From: Cryptomeria japonica
Lineage: Eukaryota; Streptophyta; Pinopsida; Cupressales; Cupressaceae
Assembly: GCF_030272615.1 (NCBI RefSeq)
Contig: NC_081412.1
Coordinates: 97,715,796-97,779,795 of the forward strand
DNA: 64,000 nt
Direction: 5' to 3'
Shown here: positions 25,142 through 36,376 of the stretch, one piece after another
Layout of the letters: every line of letters starts with the position of its first letter
Position numbering within the stretch: the stretch's first letter is position 1
Made by a program: the position numbers and the translations under genes
The notes under the pieces: model-generated
Database searches by the model: none
What the model was told of the DNA's origin: nothing
What the model saw: only the letters and a program-made list of their open reading frames with translations

Positions 25142-26050
25142 TGTAGCATTGTAATTTGTCATCGGTCTAACTAAAACCTCATGTTTGTGCTTCCATTTTA
25201 GCATGATCTACCCACATCCCATCTCTAGGTCCAATTTGTGCTAATTACTCAAATTTGATGTCATGAACAATGTGTTGTAGGTTCCGTAGAGGGGTACCCA
25301 CCTCTCTAGCACCTTGTTTTTGTCAACTTTGTAATTATGGGACCAAGGCATGGTACACTATGGTCCATACCATAGTTCCCTAAAATGCCATGGTCCCCCT
25401 CAAAGGGGCCCAAATTTGAAATAGGGTGGGTGTTGTATTTCCCTAGCAGGAATTTATCCTCATGGATATACAAGACCATTAGAGGTTGGCCTAATCGGTA
25501 ATTTACCTAGAAACCCCTATATAAAGATATTTTATCAGCCTATTTTCATCTAAAAATATAAGATATCTAAGTCTCCATCCCCAATATTGGTGCATCCGTG
25601 AAGCCTTCATTATCAAGCATTTTCAAAGACCTTCAAGGTTGCATATTCATGCTTCAACCATTGTGGAGAAAAAATACATTAATCTTATGCAAGCATGTGT
25701 GTGTGTGATCAGGGTTTTATGTTTGTCATGCCATTTCATACAACATTTATGATTACATTCAAAGAACGAAGGATCATCATCAACAAGTGCAGATCTAAGG
25801 TATATCTATGCAACATTTATTTTAGTATTTTCATTATTTCAATCAAAGTTAATTCCTAACTAAACCGGGGTTTGTCTTAGCCAAAATCCTATTCCCATTA
25901 ATTTCCCCCTTCTTTCTATGTGCAGGAAATAGGTGCGAAGTTGCATTCAGGAGGGTCGAAAAAGTTTTCAGGGATGAACAAATTCAGCTTTCAATGGTGG
26001 AAAATTTGGATGACCATAGCGAATTGATACTATTTGGTCCTAAAAATTAG
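25142..26050 (+). repeat. 5' LTR region of element C (right end uncertain)
   Basis: Matches 61151-61275 over its first ~125 bases, including CTCATGTTTGTGCTTCCA and TTTGATGTCATGAA. A TATA-box candidate, CCTATATAAAG, is at about 25517-25527. It has inverted CCATGG-type motifs around 25350-25400, which recall the GC-rich part of the D LTR. I could not locate a PBS, so the right boundary is only an estimate. Confidence 0.5.
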
Positions 26051-27141
26051 TTCGAACATCTAGGAACGAATATGTGACATCTCGTTTTGCCTAGATCTAG
26101 GTTGGTGTCTCTGTACAATATCTATAGCTCATTGTTTCTTCTCGATCTCTTCAATAATAATATATTTTTCCCTAGTATTCAACAATTCAATTCAACTCAA
26201 TTAAGGAGGAGAAGACCCTATCCAAGAAGCTTGGGATCTAATTAGAATTTTGGTCTTGCAAGTATAGATCTAATAGATTCCTCTCCTTCCTAATGTAATT
26301 GGTTAATTAAGACATTTAGTGGTTTTATTATCTTAATTTAACCCTAACCCTAATTTTCACCATTACATTTTGTTGAACTTAATGTGTTACACCACTATTT
26401 CTGATTTGTGTTCTCAGATATGATTTTTAAGCATTTTAATTTTCAAGTTTGCACTCAGATTATATTTTTAATAAAAAATACATAAATTTAGAGGTTAAAT
26501 TCATAAAAACCCTAATTTATTTTGGTTTATTTGATTTTTGTTTTGCGTAATTTGTGACTTTTGTTTTTAGATCTGAAATTAGGCATTCATAATGACATTT
26601 AATAGATTTGATTTATTTTCCACTTCACATATGATTAACATTGTTTTTCACTTATATTTATCATAATCATGTGTTGGTTAATTATTTCTTTCACTTTACA
26701 TTGCTTCTTTTCATTCATAGAACTTTGGCTTATTGCATTTTTAGAATTTCCAAAATGCTTCTTATTAATCAACTAAATCTCAAAGTTTTTATCCATGATA
26801 CATATTTTTTTATGGTGATATTTTTAGGAAAGTGCATTACATATGTAGAACATAAAAAATCTTGTGTAGATCATAATCCTAGAGATGCTAATGAAAAACG
26901 TGATACTTGTACCTCTCCTAGGGTATCTCATGTGAATGAAGAAAGAGTTAATAATCCTATCAATGATCTCTCTAATGGAGAGAAAGCATTGAAGAAAAAC
27001 ATGGAACCATCTTCTTCTCATACACATACCCTAGTGCAAGGGGGCAAGGTGAAAATATGGGTGTTTCAATCTCTTTAGATCCCCCTTATTTTGGACTAGA
27101 GCTTATCTTGACCATCAAAACATTTATAGAGAAGATGATGT
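26051..27141 (+). pseudogene. Element C interior, 5' part (decayed)
   Basis: AT-rich leader, then an ORF (about 26641-27078) whose later part (DHNPRDANEKRDTCTSPRVS, GEKALKKN, VQGGKV) resembles in style the repeat-rich N-terminus of the D protein, including the VQGG phrase. Stops follow. Element E is inserted at 27142 next to GATGT. Confidence 0.4.
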
Positions 27142-28246
27142 TGTTAGGAACTAGGAAGGACAACTGAGAGGGGGGGGTTGAATCAGTTGTCAATTAATTA
27201 TAACCCAAAACAAATTATTTCAACTTAAAACATAGTTTTAGTAAAACAGATTAACAATTATAGTATTATCGGTACAACTTAATGAATGAAATAAAAAGAA
27301 AAACACATCCACAACACATGACACAAAGATTTTGATGTGGAAACCCTGTAAGGGGAAAAAAATGGTGGGAAAACTTATCCACAATCAGATGATACTACTG
27401 CAGATAGTAAGTGAATACAAAAATGGGGTCTGCACATGCAGAAAGGCCAACCACCTAGAGCTCACTGCTCAATCACAAAATAGGAGTCACACTGACTACA
27501 ATTTGATGGTTAAATCCAATAACAGTGTATTGCTTCAATATAGCATCTACAATGTTGGATTGAGTACTAGTTTAAGTTTTGACCATGAGTGCCATACACC
27601 TTCATAACCTTTCCTTCAACCTTCAGATAATATGTGCATGATTCGCACAAGGATCTGCTTATTTCACTCTTCGCAATGATCTTCAATATTCGCACACACT
27701 CACATACATATACACTCATACATCTTATAATTATTTATACAAAACCTAAGACCTCATGATTAGGTTGGCTCCCTAAAGATATTACATTTACAAAATAAGT
27801 CTTGATGCAATACAATATGTCGGCATCAATAATTTTACAAATTATCCAATAAATAAACCATTTCCAAAATGTGTCGTGCTAATCTGGAACATGATATCTT
27901 GTATCGGTCCATAACCTAGACCTATCTGTTGGTTAAGGCAAATATGTGAGCCTTATTAGTCCAATAAGAAAAACACCAAATGTAAACATCCAATCCATGC
28001 CTTCAACATAACCAAATGATCTCTAGATGATAACAAGTCATCATCAACTTCCTGAGCTTCCGGTGAAACATATACCGGTGGCTGTGCATAAGCCAATATC
28101 CATATTGGGACCACAATGTGCTGGTTCAACAACAAACCAATATAACCAGAGTGCCAAATCAACAATGTAGACCTCCAGAAAGATAAGTGTTGACATCAAT
28201 GACAAAACCAATGCAACACATGATGAAGTCATCCATAATACCAACA
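27142..28246 (-). repeat. 3' LTR of element E
   Basis: 1105 bp with TG...CA ends. It shares with L1 and L2 LTRs the block containing GGAAACCC, GGTGGGA, GGGGTCTGCACATGCAG and AGGCCAAC ... CTAGAGCTCACTGCTCAAT. It carries GACATCAATGACAA close to its right end. Confidence 0.88.
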
Positions 28247-28592
28247 ATCTCCCCCTTTGGCATTGATGGCAACACTAGATGGAAAAACATCTAAGTGCCA
28301 AAAACAGAATGCCAAATACCAACAATCTCCCAAAATAGATCAATCAACGTTTTGTACCAAAAACAGGAACAATATAACCAAAACCAAAATACATCTCTCC
28401 CCAATTTTCAAAGTACAATGTTTTTTCATAGACATCTCTCCCCCTTTGACATCAAATGCCAAAGTAGTCAAGAATCAAAATCAGAACATAACATATAGCT
28501 AACGACTCCCCCTGAGGAACAACTCTCCTTCATCAAAATCAGAAAAAGATTTTTCCATTAGTCCCTGCTGGTTTGATGCCAATCTTCATCAT

Positions 28593-28854
28593 TCAATTCT
28601 CTATTGGTGGGGTGATTACCCCAAGCTTCTCTCTAAGATATTCAAATGTTTCCTTAGGCAAAGGCTTTGTAAAGATATCTGCAATTTGCTCTTTAGTATT
28701 CACATAAACCAATCTCACTTTATTTGCTTCAACATTTTCTTTCAGAAAATTATACTTACTAGAAACATGCTTTGTTTTAGAGTGAAATACCAAATTATTT
28801 GATATATCTATTGCTGTTGAGTTATCACAATAAATAATTACCAGTTCTTTGCAT
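28593..28854 (-). pseudogene. Copia RNase H C-terminus (element E)
   Basis: The minus-strand frame reads IIYCDNSTAIDISNN, HSKTKHVSSKYNFLKENV, VNTKEQIADIFTKPLPK, EYLREKLGV. These are the last conserved segments of copia RNase H, which removes RNA from RNA/DNA hybrids; the Asp of CDN is one of its catalytic residues. The N-terminal part is deleted, and the residues upstream of the CDN segment in the same frame come from the fused LTR stub. It ends at 28593, about 330 bases before the PPT. Confidence 0.85.
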
Positions 28855-28905
28855 TCAATGACAAAACCAATGCAACACATGACGAAGTCATCCATAATAC
28901 CAACA

Positions 28906-29849
28906 GATGCTATGCATTTCATTCATTATCTATCTCCCCACATAAGATTAAGTAAATATTATGCCTTAGATGATAAGGATCCTTCTTCCCAACCTCTCAA
29001 TAAGGATATGCATGATGATAGAAAGGAAAATATCCCAACAAAGAATATTCCTTCCTCACATACTTCTCCCTTTGCTCCTTCTAGGTGTACTTACACTAAT
29101 TTTTTTAAAGAAATTCATTATAATGTTCCTTATTCTCAATTAAAAATATCTTATAGGAGTGGCTATAATATAATATAAAAACAAGGTTATAGAGGACAAG
29201 GACTTGGAAAATTTGAATAAGGAATCAAAGTCCCGGTCTAGGAAATCCTCATCATTCACCTGTATATGATCTCCTTAGGATACAAAATCTTAAGGAGTAC
29301 TTTGCAAGACATAAATTCTATCATCCATCTAAAGGTTCTTCTTCCCCAAACACTTTTCCTGCTCACATCATCAAACTAATGACCATGATACCAATGATTG
29401 TCCAGATAATTTTCAAAATAGAATGCAAGGACTCATTGATAATGGCATAGTCAAAATCATAGAAAATAATCCATCTTCTTCTAGGTACCCTTGTCATACA
29501 TCTCAAGATAAAAGACCTACTCCTATTGAGGACCAAGAGAAACTAACTATTGGAATCTTTTGGAGATTTAAGTATGATAAGAATGTTGTTTTTCCTTTTA
29601 GTAGACTTAATTATGATTATAAGCATAAGGAAGGTGATGAACATTGTCTTCTTCATTGTAGTTATTCTCATTCTCTTGAAAGTTTTAAAGCATTTAAAAC
29701 ATTTGTTCAAGACCAATTTGATAGAGCTCACATAGCTCTTACAATTGATCTTGTACTCTTTCTTGGTGAAGAGGTAGTGCTTTAGCACTCTATTCACCAT
29801 CCATGTTTCTCCTCACCCTATGACACGAGTAGTTAGCTTCATTGGGGGC
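28906..29849 (+). pseudogene. Element C interior with G-patch-like motif
   Basis: Continues the C frame after E: LSPHIRLSKYYALDDKD, then near 29170 KQGYRGQGLGKFE, a stop, then GIKVPV. This is the glycine-rich G-patch-like segment found after retropepsin in several plant gypsy polyproteins and in element D. A further ORF at 29423-29785 (KRPTPIEDQEKLTIGIFWRF) is not recognised. Stops interrupt the region. The retropepsin expected upstream is not visible and may have been deleted. Confidence 0.5.
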
Positions 29850-29854
29850 TCTTT

Positions 29855-31373
29855 TGTTGGCAATATTGCATTATAATAGACAATGAAAGATTGTTGGCAT
29901 TTCAATAAGGATATTGAGAAGGTTGTTGATGATTATGGATATAACTGATTAAAGATGTTTTACTATCTTGATATTATTATTTTGTCATTGATGTCAAGAA
30001 ATTGATTTTCTAATTCAGTATGATGTTGCCATATCTTGAGAAGTATGATATGAAGATTATGAAGAAGTTGGTAAAAGACACAGGAAAGAATATGATGAAT
30101 AAAGGGATGAATAAGGTATTCAATGGGCAACTACTACTAAGTTAGACGATGATGAGATCATGATGTTTTAGATTGTTTTAACATCATACATATGTTGTAA
30201 AATGTAAAGGTTAATACTATACTATGTTATCAACCAAAAAACCTAGTCGGTAAACCCTAAGGTTATCGCTATCGGTTAATGAAGGCAGAATGTCTACCGA
30301 GTGAAGTTTAGTATTCACCAAGTTGTTACCAAGTTGTAACCGAGCTATAATAGAATGCATTAAATGTTTACATGCGGTATTTAATGAAAGAAGCTAATGA
30401 GCTGGAGTAGATCAATGATTGGTAAGTTGTGGAAGAAGTTTGTTAACGAATATAAGGCAATGGAAAGTCGACATAATGATCTATAGCTCAGATTGAACCA
30501 CAATACCCAGGCACAAGTTCCAAGACTATTATGCAAGTTCCAAGGTGGGGTAAAACATTTTTAGATCGAAAGATGCATTGAACCTGGACAAGATTGAAGA
30601 TCTGATGGCTATGATTGATCATGGGAAATGTGATCAAGGAGATTAAGCAGTTACCTAATTGTTTATAAATAGAAAACTGTTGATAAACAATGTATGCGGG
30701 CAAGTGTATGCACAGGGATGCTACATAGTGATTACTGAGCACAGAAGCTTGAAGACCTGTTAGAATAATAGAGTATAAAAGCCCAGCAGATAGACAAGAT
30801 TAGTTCTATGTCTAGATTGTATTGAACAAATAAGAATCTGCTTTAGCATTTTAGATGTGAAGTTGCAAATAGATTTTTATTACTGTTATTTTGTGAAAGT
30901 GATAGAAAATATCTTAACGGAGTGGACTTAATGGTCTTATATGTAAATCCTCTAGCAAGGTGACATTCTGATTGAGTGTTTGAAATCCTTTGACAAGGTC
31001 ACTTCTAACAAAGTGAAGATCCTAATAGATCTGAGGGAAATCCCTTAACCGGGTCACATCTAGCAATGTGTTTGTAATCTTTAATAGGATTTCTTTTAAC
31101 TGAGCATACTCTAGAAGAGTATATTTCTTAGTGGGTCTGAAATCCCACAGTGGTTTTTCCCTATTTGGGTTTCCACATTAAATCTAGTGTTATGAGGTTT
31201 ATATTGTTCATATGCTTTTGAGTTTGCATGTTTGACAGTTTTGGATATATGACAGATATATATGTTACCGAGGTTGAATCTAATGTTTTTAAGGATGGTT
31301 AAGTTTGTACGATTCACCCCCCCCCCTCTCATCTTGTTGGCTATTGGATCTATATTAAGTATCAGAACTATCA
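29855..31373 (+). repeat. 5' LTR of copia element B
   Basis: 1519 bp from TGTTGGCAATATTGC to AGAACTATCA. It aligns with the split 3' LTR (1346 + 187 bp), which has scattered substitutions and an extra near-duplicate of AACCCTAAGG...AACCTAGTCG near 44580-44612. It contains the motif TTGTCATTGATGTCAA, repeated TTTAA(C/T)AGG/AAGGTGA-like steps, and TGTTTCCACA-type sequence shared with LTR A and the solo LTR at 14236. Confidence 0.93.
30664..30780 (+). promoter_or_regulatory. Candidate TATA boxes in LTR B
   Basis: TATAAATAG at 30664-30672 and TATAAAA at 30774-30780 both fit plant TATA elements. The 3' LTR keeps both (about 45003 and 45113). Which one, if either, starts transcription cannot be read from sequence alone. 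Confidence 0.5.
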
Positions 31374-31375
31374 AT

Positions 31376-31387
31376 TGGTATCAAAGC
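31376..31387 (+). other. Primer-binding site of element B
   Basis: TGGTATCAAAGC follows the LTR end after AT and differs at one base from the usual initiator-Met tRNA PBS TGGTATCAGAGC. Confidence 0.85.
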
Positions 31388-31437
31388 TTTGGACTTCAGA
31401 AGGAAATTTTAAAGGCACTTGAGTTAAAGATCCAAAG

Positions 31438-32178
31438 ATGTATAAGAGGGATGCACCAAAGTTGAACAAGTCAAGTTTCTCTACATGGCAGAAAAGGATG
31501 AAGCTACATCTATCAGGAGTTGGAGAATATACTGTATACTATCTAGAGAATGATTTTGTCACACCGAGCACCTATCCATTGACTATGGAAGACATAAAGG
31601 CAAAGCAAGAACATATTCAAGCAATGATTGAAATAACATCTGCATTGACCGATTCAGAGTTTAATGATCTAGAAGGCTGCAATGATGCAAAGGCAATGTG
31701 GAATAAGCTCATATCAGTATATGGAGGAGATGAACATGTTCAAAGAGTAAAAGTAGATAGTTTAAGAGGAAAACTTGAATCTATGAGGATGAATGAAGGT
31801 GAGAACATAACTCAGTACAATACAAGACTAAAGGAGATTGTCAATCAAATCAAAGGAGCAGGTGGAACTATTGAACAAAAAGATATAACAAGTAAGTTGT
31901 TAAGAACCCTTCTACCAGCTTATGCAATCCGAGTCTCAGCAATCAATGAATTGAGGTCTGTACCTAATATGCCAGTTTCCTTGGATGCTACTATTGGTAA
32001 GATACATGCATTTGAGTTAAGTAATTTTGATAACAGTGGATCTTCAGTAAATAAAGTTGAATCTGCATTTAGTTCTTTTCATCTTGATGAATCTAATTAT
32101 TACAATGAAAGAAATATAAGTACTCTAAAGGAGATCACAGTGGAGCAAGTGAAAGATTTCAAAAGAACATGGAAGTAG
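31438..32178 (+). pseudogene. Copia gag capsid domain (element B)
   Basis: A 246-codon frame starts MYKRDAPKLNKSSFSTWQKR and matches the copia gag (UBN2-type) pattern: WQKRMKLHL, AMWNKLISVYGG, LRGKLESMRMNEGENI, YNTRLKEIVNQIKGAG, LLRTLLPAYAIRVSAI. The protein forms the virus-like particle that packages element RNA. The first ATG lies about 50 bases after the PBS, where gag should begin. The frame ends at 32178, while the zinc knuckle and protease continue in another frame from about 32165, so there is a frameshift between capsid and nucleocapsid. Confidence 0.88.
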
Positions 32179-32810
32179 TACACAAACTATATGAAGAAAT
32201 TAGAAAGCAAGAAGAGTTTGAAGCACTATTAGCCAAAAGGTTACCGAGAGGCAAAGGTAAGTATAAAGGAAAACTACCTTTGAAATGTTTCAATTGTGAT
32301 AAGATTGGACATATGGCTTCTAACTGTCCTCACAAAGATTTTACTGGAAAGAAAGATTACCGAGATGACAGACAGAAAGATAACCATTACAGAGGACACC
32401 GAGACTTCAGAAGAAGAGATAGAAAGACATGCTTAATAGCCGAAGAAGAATCTAACGATGATAAATTAGATGAGACTGATACAGAGGAAGTTGTTTATGT
32501 GGCTATCAAGGATGGATCAGATGAAGAAAGGTATGAAGAAAAATCCCTAATATCTCACATAAACACTAATGATTATTGGATTATAGATAGTGGATGCTCA
32601 CATCATATGACAGGAGATAAACACAAGTTTGTTATGTTAGAAGATTGTGATGGAGGCTATGTTAGATTTGGTAATGATGCACCATGTGTGGTAAGAGGTA
32701 AAGGATCTATAACACTTCTTGATAATGCAAGATACAATGATGTCTATTGGGTTGAAGGTTTGAAATACAATTTGTTGAGTGTAGCACAGCTAAACAACAC
32801 AGGTTACTGA
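32169..32810 (+). pseudogene. Copia nucleocapsid knuckle and protease (element B)
   Basis: The frame has a CCHC zinc knuckle (CFNCDKIGHMASNC, about residues 38-51), an acidic/basic linker, and the copia aspartic protease active site WIIDSGCSHHMTGD (about residue 137) with GKGSITLLDN and LLSVAQL downstream. The knuckle binds element RNA and the protease matures the polyprotein. The frame stops at a TGA after NNTGY, and downstream codons (EFQKGIVKF) continue the family pattern with a further shift, so the junction to integrase is broken. Confidence 0.88.
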
Positions 32811-34060
32811 ATAGAATTTCAGAAAGGAATCGTCAAGTTCATGACAAGAATGGAAAGTTAGCTGCTACCGGGACACAAACAAAAGGTAGTACATTTCACC
32901 TTGACTCAACTCGGAATAAGTGTTTGCATGCAAAGATTGATGATACCTGGCTATGGCATAAGAGGTTTTGTCATGTGAATTTTGATAACTTGGTCAAGAT
33001 AAGTAAGAAGCACAGAGTAAGAGGTCTACCAAGTCTTGAAAAACCTGAGAATGCTATGTGCCGAGGATGCCAGATGGGTAAGATGACAAGATCAAGCTTT
33101 ACAAGTAAGTCTTACACTTCTAAGGGAATTTTAGATCTAGTGCACACTAATCTTTGTGGTCCTATGAAAGTTCAAAGTTATTATGGTGATAAGTATTTCA
33201 TATTATTTGTGGATGACTATTTAAGGATGATGTCAGTAATGTTTTTAAAAGAAAAATCAGAAGCTTTTCAAATGTTTAAATGGTACAAGGCAAGAGTTGA
33301 AAATGAAATAGGAAGACAACTGAAATGTCTTAGATCAGATAGAGGAGGAGAATTCACATCTGATGAATTCAACTTATTCTACAATGATCATGGTATTAAA
33401 AGACAAGTCTCTGCACTGAGAACTCCACAGCAGAATGGAATAGCTGAAAGAAGAAACAAATCTATTGTGGATTGTGCTAGAACACTGATGATTGAGAAGA
33501 AGGTGCCACAAACATTTTGGAGAGAAGCAATAAGCACAGCTATTTACACCTTGAACCGAGTTCAATTGAAGAAAGGTACTTTGAAGACACCATATGAGTT
33601 CTGGTATGATAAGAAACCTAATGTTAGTTATTTTAAAATCTTTGGAAGTAGATGCTATGTTCATAAAGATGATAGAAATGGCAAGTTTGATCAGAAAAGT
33701 GAAGAAGGAACATTTCTAGGTTATTTTTCTAGAAGCAAAGCATTTAAATGTCTGATCAAATCATCTAACAAAATAGTAGAAAGTGCAAATGTGAAAATTG
33801 ATGAATTTGCAGAAAGAAATGATGAAGGAAATTCCAAAGAACTAGAAGACTATGATGAATTTATCTATGTGCAACCGAGAAGTCCTACCAAGAAAATTGT
33901 TGAAGAAAATGAAGAAAATATCCAATTACCGAGTGATGAAGAAGATCATACAAAGCCTACCGATCTTGTATTAGCCAAGTATGTCAGAAGACATCATGCA
34001 CGAAGTCAAATTATAGGAGATAAGGATGATCCAGTGATGACAAGGAACAAACTGAGATAG
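32811..34060 (+). pseudogene. Copia integrase (element B), catalytic Asp replaced
   Basis: The main frame runs from 32924. The zinc-binding HHCC module is visible (WHKRFCHVNFDNL ... CRGCQMGK), then the catalytic core: VHTNLCGPM, LRSDRGGEF and QQNGIAERRNK. Copia integrases have HTD or HSD at the first site; here it is HTN, so the first Asp of the DDE triad is lost while the second Asp and the Glu remain. FWREAISTAIYTLNR, FKIFGSRCYVH and FDQKSEEGTFLGY follow the usual pattern. A TAG at 34058-34060 separates it from RT in the same frame. Confidence 0.9.
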
Positions 34061-34069
34061 AACACATTT

Positions 34070-34683
34070 TTGATATTTGAATTTGAACCGAGAATAGTAA
34101 AAGAGGCATTTAACAGTGAAGATTGGGTAAATGCTATGATAGAAGAGATTGATCAAATCAAGAAGAATGACACATGGACACTAATCCCAAGACCGAAGGA
34201 CAAAAATGTAATCGGTACAAAGTGGATTTTCAGAAACAAGCTAAATGAAAAAGGGGAGGTCATTCGAAACAAAGCAAGGTTAGTTTGCAAAGGTTATGCA
34301 CAAGAAGAAGGAATTGATTATGGTGAAACTTTTTCACCTGTTGCTAGACTTGAAGGAGTAAGAACATTGTTGGCCTATGCTACTTTCAAGAACTTCAAGA
34401 TATATCAAATGGATGTCAAATCTGCATTTCTGAATGGAATATTAGAAGAAGAAGTTTTCATTGAACAACCTAAAGGATTTGTTGAAGACAATAATAAAGA
34501 TCAGGTATGTAAGTTGAACAAAGCTTTATATGGTTTGAAACAAGCACCAAGAGCATGGTATGAAAGATTGCACTCTTATTTGATTAAGATTGGTTTTATA
34601 AGGACAAGTGGGATCAACAATATGTACATGAAGAATGATGAAAATGGAATACTGATCTCAGCCATATTTGTTGATGATATTAT
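34070..34683 (+). pseudogene. Copia reverse transcriptase, 5' part (element B)
   Basis: The same frame as integrase continues with [76 protein letters not shown] (first catalytic Asp), [19 protein letters not shown] and FVDDII (the YxDD-type box, with Phe for Tyr and both Asp kept). Element D is inserted directly after FVDDII, in the target ATTAT (34679-34683), and the reading resumes at 42814. Confidence 0.93.
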
Positions 34684-36358
34684 TGTGTGGGGGAAAAAGT
34701 GACACTAAGCAAACATGCCCTAATTTCACTTTCAATCACACATTTGTGGAATACGAAAGAGCCTAGAGGTATCACACAATTGGCTACTTCTTTTTGTGGA
34801 AGAGAGAGCCATGGGCTACCTATTAGGATTTCTATTCCTTTGTTGCAAATGATAGATAAAATGATGCAAGTTCAACTACTAGCCCTAGAGTGCAAGTATG
34901 AACTAGTAACAAGATTGCAAGATTGAGATTAAGTGATGAAAAGTTGTAAACACAAGGATAAAAGGAGAATGCAGATGTGTACCTGGGGTTAAAATCTGAG
35001 TGGAAATATTCGAGATGGGGGCGTGGGTGCCACTGTCCTGATTCTGCCCCTGAAACTGCTCTGGAAACTGTTGTTTTGCAACCTGAAAAGCTGTCAAAAA
35101 TGTTGAAAATTGTTGTCTGACAGAAGGACCAGGGCGCCCAGCGCCCCTGTCCCAGGGACCAGGGTGCCCAGCGCCCCTGTCCTGGCAGGACCAAGGTGCC
35201 CCACGCCCCTATCCTAGTCTTTTGATCTGAAACTTGGTGTGAAGTTCTGTCTCGGTCTGCTTCTTCCGGATCTGCAACTTGCGGCGTCGTCCGAATTTCG
35301 AAACCTGCAATTATATCTGAAAAGGTGTGGTGGGTGGCTATATAGGGTTTTGCCTTAGTCAAACCCCCACTTTGGTGATTTCCACCTCCACGAATAGCCA
35401 AGTTGTATTGTAAAAGTAATGTGTGTGCAGACCTTGTGTGTGTGCAAGATCCTAAAATGAAAGTAAGCAAGCTAGAGCAACCTAGAAAGTAAACCCTAAT
35501 TGCTTGTAAATGATAATGTAAATGCTCCAAATCAAGATGCAAAGTGATCTAAAGCATGAATACAAATGATATAATGAGGCTTATGCAAAGACATGAAAAC
35601 AACATGAAATCATACCCAACCCCAAGGGAGGGGTACAAGCCAGTCTTCAGTCGGTGATCCCTTATTGCTCTTCAATGTCTTCAAAGCCCTAAATGGATGA
35701 ATGAATTTGATGAATGCTTGATGGATGGATGTTGAATGTTGTTGAAGTCTTCAAAGATCTGCTCTTTCGCTACTTAGAAGGCCCTTGAAACCAAAAAATC
35801 TGGATCCTTTCAAATGAAGAAAGAGAGCTCTTATATATGAAACCCTAGGTCTTAATTTCAACTTTTGGCCGACCTAGAGATTGAATATCCCACCAATTTC
35901 TTGGGGTTAAGCTTTATTTTATGATTGGATCATGCTCCTAAAATTTCAGGAAAAATGTCCAGGACCATGTGCACGCCGGGCGCCATGGTCCCGACAACTT
36001 TTCACCAAATTTTCAGGGTTGCCGGATATGATGATTTTAGAGAGAATCCCGAAGTTACAGCTGATTTCGAGATGTTTTGACCCCCGAAATCAAGCCCCCA
36101 AGTTCAAAATAGGACCTAATTAGGGTTTTTGATTAAATGATGTATTGGAGGAATAAAATGAAAGGGGCACACTTTAATGAAAAGGGCCCAACTTTATGAT
36201 ATGGTAGATGATAAAATAGAACCTTAGACCTAATTAATTTAATTAATTAAGTACTAAAGGGGAAATGCAATGCAAAATGCAAAATGTGCCAAGGCGGGTG
36301 CTAAACTAGGTGTGAAATTGTACCACTTTAGCAAGTGCGTACAATTTACGATGCTACA
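34684..36358 (-). repeat. 3' LTR of element D
   Basis: TGTGTGGGGGAAAA to GATGCTACA, same length as the other LTR, with differences that are mostly transitions. It contains a GC-rich tandem block at about 35126-35210 (CAGGGCGCCCAGCGCCCC and two relatives), absent from the AT-rich rest of the window. A 236-codon minus-strand ORF spans it in both LTRs; I consider it fortuitous. Confidence 0.95.
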
Positions 36359-36376
36359 TTTAGCCCCCACTTTAGC
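36359..36376 (-). other. Polypurine tract of element D
   Basis: On the minus strand CTAAAGTGGGGGCTAAA directly precedes the LTR start TGTAGCAT. The same tract and LTR start recur on the plus strand at 61134-61158. Confidence 0.9.

Larger units (their letters stand above)
27142..28905 (-). mobile_element. Internally deleted Ty1/copia element E
   Basis: This minus-strand element has a full 3' LTR (27142-28246, TGTTAGGAAC to CCAACA), a PPT complement (28247-28262, ATCTCCCCCTTTGGCA), a terminal RNase H fragment, and only a 51-bp stub of the 5' LTR (28855-28905, matching 28196-28246). The flanks GATGT (27137-27141) and GATGC (28906-28910) form a 5-bp TSD with one mismatch. Most of gag-pol was lost by one deletion joining the RNase H to the 5' LTR end. 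Confidence 0.88.

Noticed and set aside
25891-26060. PBS for element C around TTTGGTCCTAAAAATTAG
   Set aside because: It has a TGG but does not match the D site or the initiator-Met PBS, and the LTR end next to it cannot be confirmed.
34832-35542. 236-codon minus-strand ORF present twice (also 41287-41997)
   Set aside because: It lies entirely inside the two LTRs of element D; its conservation reflects LTR identity, and I see no known domain.
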